Source: Bondarzewia mesenterica (taxonomy: Eukaryota; Basidiomycota; Agaricomycetes; Russulales; Bondarzewiaceae). From it: DNA of 51,254 bases. Below are positions 32,553 to 44,667 of the stretch, in pieces (position 1 is the first letter of the stretch; each line of letters begins with the position of its first letter). The translations under genes were made by a program, and so were the position numbers. The stretch lies in NCBI GenBank assembly GCA_004802705.1, contig SGPL01000217.1, positions 1 through 51,254 on the forward strand, in the 5' to 3' direction. The notes under the pieces were generated by a model, which worked only from the letters and a program-made list of their open reading frames with translations, had not been told where the DNA came from and did not search any database.

Positions 32553-33982
32553 ATGACCGTAGAAAAGCCTTATGTAGTGTTTGGGTATGGATCTCTGATA
32601 TTTAAGGTACGCGATGTCTCCGTCGATGTCATTACAATCTGGCAGTGANGAGCTGCACTGTGCAGTGCGCATAGCTGAAGAATGNTTGTCACTGCAGCCC
32701 CCACCGCATGTCNTCGCTGAGAGTAAGTTCGNACTTACTGTTCTCATGCAATTATAGAAAATATTGATGTCTTTATTTCGAATCATCAGCCCCAGGGTAC
32801 TTGAAAGGTTATGTGCGGCGCTTTGCGCAGAAATCTCATGATCATCGTGGCACCCCCGAGGTGCGCATGTCTATTGCAGACGAGTGGCTGTTGTTCTCAT
32901 GCTATGTGCTACGGTCGCAGAACCCTGGTAGGGTGGTCACGCTTGTTCATCAAGAAGACTGGGAAGCATTCTCTGGATCCGTGCGTACCGACATATATCT
33001 TTTCGATCAAAAAGCCATCTGGCTGAAATAGCCCCGACGGGATGCAAGGATCCATTTCCGCATGAAGACGTCGTGTGGGGTATGCAAACTTCCCGTACCT
33101 TTGGCTAGATCAAGCATATATTGATGTGCCGCTGCACCGTCAGGCATTGCGTATACTATAGACCCTGCCCATACAGCTGAAGTGCGGGACTACCTAGGTG
33201 AGGACTTGAAAATCTCCTTTGAAGCAAAGTACGTAGGATCAGAGTTCTTTGTCTTGATAAGATTATCGGGAAAAGGTGTGCGAACCGCTCTCCTCTCCTT
33301 TACCTCGTATACTATATTACTAAATGTTTCATCCATCTGATAGGATGGCTATACCTTAGAAGAAGTCGATCTTTACGGGATAGAAATCGACGAGGAGAAA
33401 GTCATCATATCTAAAGCTGTCGTAAGCTCCGCACATCCACTCGTCTTCGTGTTGTGACTATTCACTCATGAATCGGCCTCATACAAAGTGTTACGTCGGT
33501 AGAAGCGACAATGCCTCTTTCAGTGCGCACCTTGCCTGCCTCACTCTGTGATCTCATCATCTCATTCTATACCTGGTGTTTAACAGTCGGCTCGGAACCA
33601 CTAGATGAGCTGGCGGAGACCATCTGGCGTTCAGTTGGTCCCTCCGGACCGAACAAGGTAAAGAGTTGTCCTAGTGATTTTGTTTGCTACATTCTCTCAG
33701 CTGCAAAATGTTCTGTCCACGTTGTCGCCGTTTTGGCTCACATCATTCGCAGGAATATTTCTTCAATCTCGTGAAGGCGATTCACAGACTTGCCCCAGAA
33801 TCGCACGATTCGCACCTCTACGCACTCGAGGTAAGCTTCTCGACCGATTATATCATTTCATTTTCCCCTGCACCGCGATGTACCCGCATAGATTGATCGA
33901 TGGTGGCTTGGTTTTTGACACCGTATTTTGCTTGCAGACGAGACTACGAGAGATAGAGAACATGCACGGCGGCGAAGAATGA
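32553..33982 (+). CDS. ChaC-type glutathione-specific gamma-glutamylcyclotransferase
   Basis: About eight small exons starting at ATG 32553. The first encodes PYVVFGYGSLIFK, the glycine-rich FGYGSL substrate loop of the ChaC family. Later exons give PGYLKGYVRRFAQKSHDHRG (32791-32860), GRVVTLVHQEDW, CKDPFPHEDVVWG, IAYTIDP, DGYTLEEVDLYG, CYVGRSDN, AETIWRSVGPSGPNK, and RLAPESHDSHLYALE with TRLREIEN at the end. The family cleaves glutathione to 5-oxoproline and Cys-Gly in the cytosol. N bases occur in exon 2 (32713) and in the flanking introns, so the second and third exons are the least certain. The gene is convergent with the CNNM-type gene, 258 bases away. Confidence 0.85.
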
Positions 33983-34240
33983 GGAAAGGCAGAGAATCGA
34001 GACGATAATCANACATAGGGCAAAGTATGTGTAGGCATGTATACGTATGTGCGNAAAGTGCGTGCCTAGAAGAAAAAGTGAACGCAGGAACAGGCGTGAA
34101 TGGGAACGTCCGTCGCTTATCGAAGTTACCTACTGATATGGATCGCGGATCGGAAGAGGGGTAAACATNTGTCGCTGAATAAACTACATAGAAGTCGAAA
34201 AGGGCCGGTAACAGGTTATTCGAACGGCAGAAATCAGTCG

Positions 34241-36460
34241 TCATGATAGAGATTTTGGGGATTTGCTGAGCACGGTCGTGCCATAGTGAATGTGAGCAAG
34301 GCCGTTTCGTTCCGATGGGCTTCGAGAGAGCAAAAGGGCGCTTTCACCTGTGCTGACGTTAGAGGATTCAATGCGGCGCTCGCGTTCGACAATCCTAGTT
34401 CAGAGAGCTGTCAGTATCATGNATGCGATGGTGAACAGAGGAAGATGGACGCACCCTCGCATGATNGTAGCATTAGTCGTACGTTTCGCGCGCCTCTTGC
34501 TTTGGTTATCCTCGTAGCGATCCGTCTCGTCAACAATTTCCTCAGAGATAATCTCCTCAATTATATCTGATCAAGAGGGGATGAACTTGTGAGACGTTTC
34601 AGCGGTTGTAGATTGTTACCTTCCAAGGTGATCACGCCTATAGCTCCGCCGGCAGCGCCAGGAGTGGTGCTGATGAGAAGCAGATGCGCACGTCCTGTTT
34701 GGCTGATATACGTATGTCAAGGCTAAGCCAGATGTGTGATCAAGACTGCCAGTGGCACTCACAAATAGTCCAGAGCTTGGAAGCAATTGATAGATGGCTT
34801 GGCTTCGGGAAGAATGGAAAGGTGGAACTTGGAGACTGGCCAACACTGCGCCGGGTCATATGATAGCAACTTCCGATCATATATCTTAGTCGCTGNANAT
34901 ATCCAGAATAGCACCGAGACAGACCTTCTTGACGAGTAAAAGGCCGACGAAGGACAGCGGGTTGTTGGGTTCGTGCACGGGAAAGCGAGAATAACCGCTA
35001 GTGAGGCTTGATAATTCAACGACATGTCAGCTCTTGNATGGCAATTGAGGACATGTGCGGCGCACATATGCTCCACTGTCTTGGCGTCTAATATCGAATT
35101 TGAGGCAAGCGTCACAACGTCCTGTCATGTACAAGCATCAACTCATGAACACTCAGAAGGGCGAGGAAAGATCTATAACAGACGTACCTTCATAGGTGTC
35201 ATGATTGTTTCTACGTTCTTCGTGTTCAGCTCCAGCACGCCGTTCAATATGCTGATTTCGTCGTCCCGCAGAGGTTCCTCACCACTGCGGTGGAATTGNA
35301 GGAAGGACTTGAGTTCAGCCTTCTTGTATGTGGATATCTCGTTGTGTCCAAGTACCCANTCGAGCAATTTGGCCATGGGCCAGGCGATAGGAGCTGATAT
35401 AAACGTGTCAATTGCAATAAGAAAGCTTCGGGTGACAAAGAAGNCAGAAGCTAACCAAAGAGGTACATCATGCCAAGGACAATAGGAGTACACGCCGCCC
35501 CGATGGACAGTCCATGACGCACACTGACAGCCTGTGGGATGACTCTTGTTGGTGATTTAGTTTCCAGTGCANAGGCGCAAGAAATACTGTAAACTCACTC
35601 TCTGTGATGTGTTAGACAAGATGTCAGTAAATCATTAANCTTCAGAGTGGAGGACAAGACACACCCGAATATGACTGGTATAAGGTGATATCAGTTCACT
35701 TGTCTCCATCGAAAGTAANTATTGATCAAAGATACGCACCAATCATGGCAGTGGATATAGCGACAGCGGCAATGCTACCGCCAATCTGAGGCAGCGTAAG
35801 CTATGAGACCAGATGCTACAGATAAANTCACTGACAGCGCTGTTCAGAAATATGGGCAAACTCTCGTTCACGATCTGTGCACCAAATTGAACGAACGCTG
35901 TAGTCTNAGGAACGGAGCAGACGAACCACATTACCCAAGAGAAGAACCTGTAGATAGATGCAATGATCAGACCATACAAATAAAAGTCAACGTTTCTACT
36001 CACGACCAAAACCCAGTGACGACGGTTCGTCAAGAGCTTCAACACTGAACAGGTAGACAGAGGTTGAGCGGCTCTATAAGGACAAACCCACGAGCANGAT
36101 TGCGCACCTTTCTGCGCATCTTTNTTCTCCTTTTGATCTTCAGAAGACGTCGCGAGCACTCGCAAGTGCAGGTCGTCGAGCCCCATAAGTCCCAAAGTTA
36201 AGCTACGCGTAGAATCAGGGGTCGGATTAAGTCTCTGCTGCCTCGCACAGCACACACAAGGTATGAATGATATTTATCACGCACCCTGCAAAGACTCCTC
36301 CTGAAAGGACGAGTACGATACTGATGAAGAGCTTCCACCAGAACTGAGGCGACTCTGCAGGTTCTAATTCTTCAGGAGTGGGTCCGGCGACCATTACTGA
36401 GGAGAATGGGAAAGCATGAACGGAGGATATCAAGGCGAAAAGAGCAGCAGATATAGGCAT
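34241..36460 (-). CDS. CNNM/Mam3-type DUF21-CBS membrane protein
   Basis: More than ten minus-strand exons. Start at 36460 with a hydrophobic signal-like segment (MPISAALFALISSVHAFPF). The DUF21 transmembrane domain carries LSGGVFAGLTLGLMGLDDLHLRV, HWVLV, NESLPIFLNSA and SVRHGLSIGA. The CBS pair follows: SFLQFHRSGEEPLRDDEI, LNGVLELNTKNVETIMTPM, GYSRFPVHEPNNPLSFVGLLLVKK (35000-34925), INCFQALDYF, and [30 protein letters not shown] (34690-34520). The tail ends ...SKSPKSLS at 34241. Relatives are magnesium/metal-homeostasis proteins, vacuolar Mam3 in yeast and CNNMs in animals. At least ten N lie inside exons or introns, so single residues are unreliable. It shares a divergent promoter region with Trm2. 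Confidence 0.88.
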
Positions 36461-36770
36461 GAAGAAAACGGCAGCGGCGGCGGCTGGGGGTCAGGTGAAT
36501 CTTATTGGGGACGAGTTGCTTGAGCGGATGTAGCGGCCAAGCCATTTGCCGCCGAGCACTCGGTACAGCTGGACCCCAATCATCAAGACCTCGTGAACCT
36601 CTTGATTCTCAGCTTCAGCGGTAGATATTCGATAGGACGGTGCATACGAACAAGCAGGAGGCTGCGGGAGGGAGCATTGATGCATTGATGGGTCGACGAA
36701 GGACACTTTCAAGTTGATTGTCAAAACTCAAAACTCGTCCGGTAGTTTTATTACGTAACAATATTCTGCC

Positions 36771-39288
36771 ATGTATCGACCAAATTTGGATATCATCCCA
36801 ATTTCATTGGCTCACATGCAAGCCTTTGCACGTTCCACTCCACATCTCCTGGCATCTCCCTTCCTCCTCAGACGTACGATTCACATCAGGCCTGGTTTTT
36901 TGTTGTCTTCTGTGCTTTCCAACATGTCTGAAACTCAATCTAAAGCCAGACCAGCATCAGCCCTCGACTTTGCACATCCTATTGCGGAGAAAAAACCTCG
37001 GCTCGATCAGGACATCTTGGATGAAAAAAGTCAAGATGGCNGGCAGAAAGAGACATCTTCAAATAAGGCGGCCATTGCTGGAAGTTCTGCGAACAAGAAG
37101 CCAAAGAAGGAATCGCGCAAAGACAAGAAGAGGAAAGCAAAACACGCGTTGCCCGAACCCGGCTCTTCTGAGGATGTTGTCTTCAAAGATGTCATGGCCC
37201 TTCTGGGGAAAAGCGTTGTGGACGAGGCAATCGAAAGTGGGACAGAATGGGATTCTCCGTTCGAATTCAGGGAGGAGGTTGACCTCACGGTCTCAAGCAT
37301 ATCATCGAATGGTGCGTGCAAATTGTCTTGAGAAAAATATCAGTAGACAGTATCACTCTCGTATCTTCATCACCAATGTCCCTCTACTTGTTCTCTCGGT
37401 AAGCCAAGCACTTCATCATTTGGTGGGCTGTCGGACGCTACAGTATCGTTGGTGGACGTTGCGACATAATCACAGTGATGCAGGCTCTCGCCGCAGAAAC
37501 TGATAGTAATCTCAATATGCAGACCCAATAGCATTCATTCATACTGTTATCCTGCTTGCAGATTTTTCCGTTTCTTAATGTCACTCTACTTTTCGATTTA
37601 TTGACTCACATATGTTCATCTGGAATTAGGTGAGGCTTTGGCCGTCGCTCCCTCTTTAAAACGCCCATGGGTTGTAGTTGTTCCCTTCTGCCTCCCGGAG
37701 AAAAAAATACGTGCACGCGTCTATCGTTCCAGTCGGATGCATTCTCTTGCAGATCTTATCAGCGTAGACACCCCAAATCCAGACATGCGTGACATGAGCC
37801 TGGTAAAATGCAAATATTTTGGGACTTGTGCGGGTTGCCAGTATCAAGTAAGTGGATGTCAACTTGCGTATTGGGCGTATACACACACGTTGTCAACGCT
37901 ATCCAGATGCTTTCCTATAATAAACAACTCGAGCTGAAGCGCGATGTTGTTGTAAAAGCATACAATAATTATTCTGGTCCGTTTCTACCCCCACTTATAT
38001 CCCTCGTCGTTAAATCATCTCATTGGCTGCTTCAGACCTTCCGGCGTCCTCAATGCCTCCAATAGAGTCGACGATGGCATCGCCATTGCAATACGGCTAT
38101 CGCACGAAAATCACGCCTCATTTCGATGCACCTCCTAAGAAATTGCAAAAGAAAGCTGCTGCTGCTGAAGAGATCACAGTAACAGAAAAACCTGACTGGT
38201 TAAAGATTGGCTTCAATCACATCGGTAAGCGGCAAGTGATGGATATTGAGGCAAGTTTGGATATACAGTCGTGCGGCTTGGTCTGTACTGATTGAAGTCG
38301 CGTTGTTCCACGCAGGAATGTCCGATTGCCACTCCTGTCCTGAACGAAGCCCTAGGCCCCATGCGCGAAAATATTACAAAGTGAGGCGCATCGTTTCCAG
38401 CCCCTCATCACAAGACCTGATACATACGTTTGCCGTACCCCACATAGGAAGATTTACACCTACAAAAAAGGCGTTTCCCTTCTTCTCCGAGATTCTCTCG
38501 AAAGACCGGACGAAAGGAGCGATGTTGTTTCAACGGCGGCTCCCGCATCCTCCAATTCCTCCGATCATAACATGGAAGTATTGTCGGACTCATTGGAGAA
38601 GCATGTCTGCATTACGGACCACAAGGCGACTGTGCGTGAACGGGTTGGGGACAAGCTGTTCGACTACCAGGCCGGCTCGTTTTTCCAAAACAACAACTCA
38701 GTCCTCGTGCCGCTGACGTCCTACGTCCGCGATGCCATCTTTCCTCCCACCGCGTCCACGCCTCAGTCCGATCCGCCAACACATCTTGTCGACGCGTACT
38801 GCGGTGCGGGGCTCTTCGCCATCACCCTTGCTCCCCAATTCAAACAAGTGGCGGGCATCGAGCTCTCCGCTGACTCGATCCGCTTCGCGACGCACAACGC
38901 CACGCTGAACAGGCTGCCCGAGGGCCAGTGCACCTTCCGGGCGGGCGATGCTGCGAACATCTTCAGCGTGGTGGCGGAGTTCCCACCTGAGCAGACGGTT
39001 GTGGTGATTGATCCTCCGAGAAAGGGATGTGATGAGAATTTCATCAGGCAATTGTTGGCGTTCAGGGCGCGGACCGTGGTTTATGTGAGTTGTAACGTGC
39101 ATACTCAGGCGAGGGACGTAGGACAGATCTTGAAGTGGTCGGAGGAGACAAGTGGGACGAATGGGGGGTCCGAGGGGCAGAGTGACAGGAAAGGAAAATA
39201 TGTGATCGAGAGTTTGAGAGGATTCGATTTGTTCCCTCAAACTGCTCATGTGGAGTCGGTCGCGGTTCTCAGGCTAGTGCCTCAATGA
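36771..39288 (+). CDS. TRM2: tRNA (uracil-5)-methyltransferase (Trm2, m5U54)
   Basis: Exon 1 (36771-37311) encodes a basic Lys-rich leader (KKPKKESRKDKKRKAK); an internal ATG at 36924 is an alternative start. After a 318-base intron the TRAM-like region reads VPFCLPEKKIRARVYR, then the iron-sulfur-type cysteine cluster CKYFGTCAGCQYQ. Later exons give YGYRTKITPHFD, GFNHIGKRQVMDIEECPIATP and KKIYTYKKG. The last exon runs as one frame to 39288: FDYQAGSFFQNNN, LVDAYCGAGLFAI (SAM binding), VVIDPPRKGCDENF and VVYVSCNVHTQARD, whose YVSCN Cys is the nucleophile. The enzyme methylates U54 in the T loop of tRNAs. The intron at 38251-38315 has a GC-AG donor. Codon 86 contains N. Confidence 0.92.
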
Positions 39289-40789
39289 TGGTCACCAGGG
39301 TGGTGACTCCTTGTGGCCTATGTCCATGCCTTACGCGTACTGTCTGCCGGTGAGTGTGCAGATCGTCTCGCTGGGAATCATTTACAAACACTCTAAAGTT
39401 GACCCACAGACGAATGAGAATGTTTTGGGTCGCGCGCACCTCGACGACTTGATTATATGCTACATGTTAGCGGGTAATATCACGATTTGAGATATATGTG
39501 AATGCGAGCGTCTACCTCAAGGATTCGCATATACCAGCGTTACTAGAATCTGAACCTGCTAGTTTTTGTCCGCCAAAATTTGCGATAGCGGTCAAAGAAC
39601 CTTGTCAAGGGTTGAACGGCACGTACTTTTTCAGCTATGAGGGTGTTGGTGCTGATTCTGCGTGCTGATATGCGAAGTATGCCAGATAAGTGACTGACAT
39701 TCGAATGGAAGCTTCAATACTAGTCGGATCGACACAATAGGATTGGATGTGGTTAGCGTGTGTGAGGGCAGGCATCAGATGTCCTGGCCTAGCGTTCAAC
39801 GAGGCAAGAACACTCATCTCGTGCTTCGCGCTGCTGATACAGGACCCTCTGCGCTGTGATTTCGAGACTACCTGAAGGGGCTCGTCGTTGAGCGCTTTCG
39901 AGCGTGCTCTTCACCTTGAATTGTAAGAGCTTCAGCTGAAGGGCCAAGAACGAGTCTGCTCACTCAACTGGTCAGGTAAGTATTTGTGCTGATGAAGCTT
40001 GCCCGATGACGTTCGCATTGACACCTACGACCGAATTTGCTGCGATCTGGCTGGCATCCAAGTTAGTCTTGTTTACTTTACTCCGACCTGTGTGCCTGAG
40101 TTGTTTCTACCTGCCTGGGGTGACTGCGGATGCCCAGCAGAAATGAGCTTGGATTCTAATGCGGTCAACATTGGGGTTACCAAGGTGAGTTGTCTTCTGT
40201 ATCGCGTATGTTAAATGTCATGTTGGCTATATGAAGTATTGAATAATCTTCAGTGGTCTATTTACTGATATACAAGGATCAGTTGCTACCGTCTGGCTTC
40301 AAGTTGTTTCTTTGGGGGGGTCCTTTTTCGAGTTCAAGTCGCGTAGGAATACGCATGACTTGAGACCTTACGTGAAGGCATCCGCTCGTCGTCCGACGAT
40401 TCGTCTCCTTTAGCATGATGCATCGCTATCATGATAATGTCCTTGTCATGTTCTTTTCCCCGCAACTGCTCTAATCCATATTAATCATAATCTTACCATA
40501 TAGGTCCACTGACAGTATTATTTCCCTAAGACCGGGATTATGTTGAAATTTGACTGAGTGTCCTGGTAGCGAGCTGCAGAGTCCTGATTTGCTCGTGATT
40601 CATCCAGAGATCACGGAGGATGATATCCCTACTCCCCTCACCGTGGGGCGTGTGGGCAGGGGAGTCCTCGGAAAATATCCATGACAAAAGATTGAAAATC
40701 TGTGGAAGACGGCATCGTCGTTTGTCAAATCTTACGCGGTAAGTGATCTTGTGCCGTGTTCACGCGATTTACATCCCCATGACCGTCAG
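39289..40789. other. Long stretch without a recognisable gene, upstream of a truncated pectate lyase
   Basis: About 1.5 kb. Short frames only, for example 39999-40214 (VSLVYFTPTCVPEL, GDCGCPAEMSL), which I do not recognise. It should contain the missing 5' exons of the pectate lyase, but no PL1 N-terminal motif or signal peptide was found. Confidence 0.5.
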
Positions 40790-41703
40790 TGATCATCCGC
40801 AACATCAAGATTAGCAAAGTTCTGGCCTCCGCTGGTGACGCTATCGGTGTGCAAGCGTCGAGCAACGTTTGGCTTGATCGTCTTGATTTGTCCAGCGACC
40901 GCGACCATGACAAGGTGCTTATCTTCCGCACGTCTTCAAGTTCTTTGGAATACTGACCGAGGATTTTGACTTCCACAGGATTAGTAAGTTTACTCTTGAT
41001 AGTTGGGGATCAGCTTGAGTAACGCGGCTTCTCCTACCTCAAGCTATGATGGTCTGTTGGATATCACCCACGGTTGTACTGGCATCACCGCCACCAACAA
41101 CTACCTTCACGACCACTGGAAGGCTTCCCTCATCGGCCACTCCGATTCTAACGGTGCGGAGGACACTGCGATTACAGTCACGTACGCCTCGGACCCCCCA
41201 CTTCTACGTGACATGATGCTGCATGTTGACTTATCTCAGCTACGCCTACAACTACTTCGAGAACCTCAACTCCCGTACGCCTTCTTTCCGGTTTGGCCAT
41301 GGGCACATCTTCAACAACTACTACGCCTCGAACAGCGATGGCATCAACACCCGTGACGGTGAGCATCTGGACTTCTCCAGCGAGATGCGATGTTGTGACG
41401 TGATTCTCGACCCAGGCGCTCAACTCCTCGTTGAGAACAATGTCTGGACCGGTGACAACAAGAAGCCACTCTATTCTACTGACGAAGGTATGAACGGCCG
41501 TTCATTTCTTGTCGTGGGACAATTTATCCACAGATGTTCCCTTCCCAGGTTATGCCATCGCTCGGGACAATGATTTCGGTGGCCTGTCGAACACTGCGCC
41601 CACTGGCGACTTCACCAGTGCTCCTTACTCCTATAGCATGATCAGCGCGACAAGTGTTGAAAGCACGGTCACTGGGTCTGCTGGCGCTACGCTATCTTTC
41701 TGA
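40790..41703 (+). CDS. Pectate lyase (PL1), 5'-incomplete
   Basis: Exons 40790-40914, 40979-40983 (five bases), 41044 to about 41177, then 41241 to about 41358, a GAQLLVENNVWTG exon from about 41419, and 41549-41703. They encode the parallel beta-helix of family 1: VIIRNIKISKVLASAGDAIGVQ, SSNVWLDRLDLSSDRDHDK + DY + YDGLLDITHGC, HDHWKASLIGHSDSN, NSRTPSFRFGHGHIFNNYY and SDGINTRD. RxPxxRxGH holds the catalytic/binding arginines. These secreted enzymes cut polygalacturonate by beta-elimination. No start codon, signal peptide or first ~100 residues of the family were found upstream, so the gene is truncated or its 5' end is beyond recognition. A pseudogene is likely unless further exons are shown. 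Confidence 0.8.
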
Positions 41704-42191
41704 GCTATTGATTTTTTGAACTCCCTACGTTTTCTGCGGAGTTGAATGTTTTGGGGTCGTAGGGTACTTGTTTTGTGCAATGAATTGCGGTTTTCGGATC
41801 TCTCCTCGGTCATCATGTCAGCTTTGCGGTTTTTCAGATATGATAGTCTTCGAGGGTTCTCTGAGCGGTTCTCTGATACTGTTGACATTGATGTGAGATG
41901 TAGGTAGATGTCCTTGGATTGACAATGAAGCCGACGGTCAACTTTGAGGCGAGAGCCGCGTTTCTGGTTTATCTTATCTCAAGGAACGGCAGATCCTCCT
42001 GATCGCAATCTTGACTATCACGTGAGGCCAATGAAATCTTTTGTTGTTCCGTTATTCGCTCAATTTGCATTTTCTGCGGAATTGCTTCGAGATGACTCGA
42101 ACATCCCCTCCTCTCTCCTCCCACCATCGTTGTCTTGAACAGCAATTTCCACACCTTTCAATTTTCTTGGCTTCAACCGACTCTTTGACAG
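41704..42191. other. Intergenic stretch, no gene seen
   Basis: Contains the pectate lyase 3' flank and the aminotransferase promoter with a pyrimidine-rich leader just before the ATG at 42192. Confidence 0.5.
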
Positions 42192-43709
42192 ATGACGACT
42201 CAGCCGTTATTCTCTAACGGCCTCCCTCTTCCATCCCCAGATGTTGAGGTGCTACAGAATGGCCAGCCTACCCTTTCTGAGATCGACGTGAGCATTTATT
42301 TTTGACGGTTTCCTTTGCGTAGAATTAATGTGAAAATTGTTGTCGTGTCGTGAAAGCCATCAAAGCTCAAGATATCTCTGACAAATACTCCCAAAACGCT
42401 GCCTCATACTGACAAATTGGTGTTTGGGCAGGTGAGTGCCAGCGATAAATACTTCCGACCGTCACTAACGAGTTTTTGCAGCAAATGACGGACCATATGC
42501 TTGTCCTGTCCTTCGATCCTGTGACGAGGATGGTCGCGCCGGAGATTAAGCCGTACGGCCCATTGAGTTTGGATCCAGCTAGCTCATGCTTCCAGTACTG
42601 TCCAAAACGTTTTCGAGGGTATGAAGGTCCGTGATCAACTCAAGGAGCATCGCATTGTTTTAATCATTGACTGAGTGTCATTTTTTCTTGACATCAGGCA
42701 TACATTGGTCCGGATGGCAAGCCACGTTTGTTCAGACCCGATCTCAACATGGCCCGCATGCAGAAGTCGAGCGCGCGAGTCGCATTGCCCGTAATTGCCC
42801 GTCTTTGCTCTCATATAGACACTACTCATACCGCCTTTAATCGCAGCCTTTTGACACAAATCTTTTACTGACGCTCATCAAGGAGCTCATCAAGGTTGAC
42901 GTCCGATGGATTCCCAAAGCCAAAGGATGCAGTCTTTACATCCGACCCACCATCATCGGAACACGGCCAGCTCTTGGTGTATCCGCGTCAACACACGCCA
43001 TGATCTACGTGATCATGTCCCCAACTGGTCCCTACTTCAAAGTCCCGGCGGGCATCTCTCTCCTTGCCGTCGGTGACCATGTCCGGTCTTGGCCGGGAGG
43101 CACTGGCGGGTTCAAGCTTGGTTTGAATTATGCGCCCGGATTCCACCCCCAGCGGTTGGCACTGCAGCAGGGTTACCAGCAGGTCCTGTGGTTGCTCGGC
43201 GAGAACATCACCGAAGCTGGTGCCATGAACATTTTCGTCGTGCTGAAGCGGGACGACGGTGGTAAGCTTCTGTCACTTTTTATCTCGGGAGTTCTGCGTA
43301 GACTGATTTCACAATTTTCGTTTCAGACCTCGACATCCTCACACCACCACTGGACGGCACCATTCTTCCGGGTGTCACACGCGCCTCTGTTCTCTCTCTC
43401 CTCGCGGCCCATCCTTCCGAAACGTCGCTCCCAGACCTGTCGAACAATATGCGGCTGCACACAGAGGAGCGCCCCATCACGATGTCGGAGATCTTTGCGT
43501 GGTCCGAATCAGGCCGCCTGGCGGAGGTCTTCTGCGTCGGGACCGCCGTCGTCGTCACTGCTGTCTCGCGGATGGGCTGGGAAGGAAAGGACGTGAAGTT
43601 GCCCGAATACAAGGGCGCTCTTGGTCCCGTGGCGAAGGCTCTCTGGGAAAGACTGGTAGATATCCAGGAGGGACGCATTGAATGGAAGGGCTGGAGCGTG
43701 CCTTGCTAA
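42192..43709 (+). CDS. Branched-chain amino acid aminotransferase
   Basis: Six exons: 42192-42287, 42357-42431, 42482 to about 42624, 42698-42790, 42847-43261, and about 43327-43709. Motifs are FGQQMTDHML, VFEGMKAYIGPDGK, LFRPDLNMARM, YIRPTIIGT, GPYFK, a PLP-lysine segment GGTGGFKLGLNYAP, GYQQVLWLLGENITEAG and LPGVTRASVLSL. The fold-type IV enzyme swaps amino groups between leucine/isoleucine/valine and 2-oxoglutarate. There is no obvious mitochondrial presequence, so a cytosolic form is likely. Exon 3 needs one A removed from the AAAA run at 42604-42607 to read CPNVFEGMK; as printed the frame shifts there. The usual GDYKLGGNY motif is GGFKLGLNY here, with the lysine kept. Confidence 0.88.
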
Positions 43710-44667
43710 GAGTTAGTATGCGGATAGAAGTATCGCAAAAAGTACTCGTCAATGTGGTAGATTTGTAGAATAAATGACATAATATCTCTAACAATCCACA
43801 NTACGGCACTCTGTGGCTCTCTGTGGTTGTGAGCTAAGGTGAGCCAATGAGGAGCAACTTCGGCGGAAACGATGTGGACGTTTATTGGTGCAAGATTCTG
43901 GATCGGGTCGGCGCTCGGATGGCGCGCGCCGGTTAGTCGGATCCTGGTCCGTGCGCATTTTCCAGACTACAAGTAGCAGGCGCATCATTTCCTAGTTCCC
44001 NATCTCTTGTGCTCGGGCACGTACTGTCGCCAGTGAGGTCTTTACCGAGGCACAGTCTTTTGCTGATTGCAAATTACACATCCGAACACGTCTGTTAGCT
44101 TCGGCTTCCAGCAATTTTTGGAAAACCTTCAGTTCCCTTCTTGATCATTTNATCCCAGTGAAGATGAACTTCATCTGAGGGATTGGTGATNAGTTCTTCA
44201 TAGGTAGCATTGTTGATTTGGAATATATGNTATTTGAACAATATATCTTGTGTGNATAGNNTTCTGTTTTCTCTGAAGTAGTGTTTTGATGGNTGTATGG
44301 CATGAAAATTGCTGCTATCNTCNGACAGTATCNTTCTGGTTGCGGTAAGTCNTCTNCTAAGATGCTCGCATCTTCATCTTGGCNGTGCTTNNTGTTTTCC
44401 GATTTCGTCCANGTTCTCTAACGAAGCTGGAATGTNAGCAGATTTCACGNCCTCGCACTTTCCTTGCTGCTGTTGGTGCCANGANATGAATGAATAGAAA
44501 GGAATGTGATTGTCATTAGTGAGAAATCNGAACAATACATGTTGCNCAAGAAGGCACGACAGAAAACCAAAGTGTGGCATAAGGTANCGACCGACTGTTC
44601 CAAAGGAAAGAAAAACAAAACCTGCATNTGACAAGAATGAAGAACGAAGGGGAAAAAGGCAGCCTAC
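43710..44667. other. Low-quality convergent intergenic stretch
   Basis: Between the 3' ends of the aminotransferase gene (plus) and the dynein tail gene (minus). It is AT-rich with more than twenty N, mostly 44150-44630. No gene is visible. Confidence 0.6.

Noticed and set aside
38698..39249. A 183-codon minus-strand frame
   Set aside because: Antisense shadow of the last TRM2 exon, which has diagnostic methyltransferase motifs.
44150..44640. Possible assembly misjoin truncating dynein
   Set aside because: Kept only as an alternative: the split dynein heavy chain known in Agaricomycetes explains the early stop without a misjoin.
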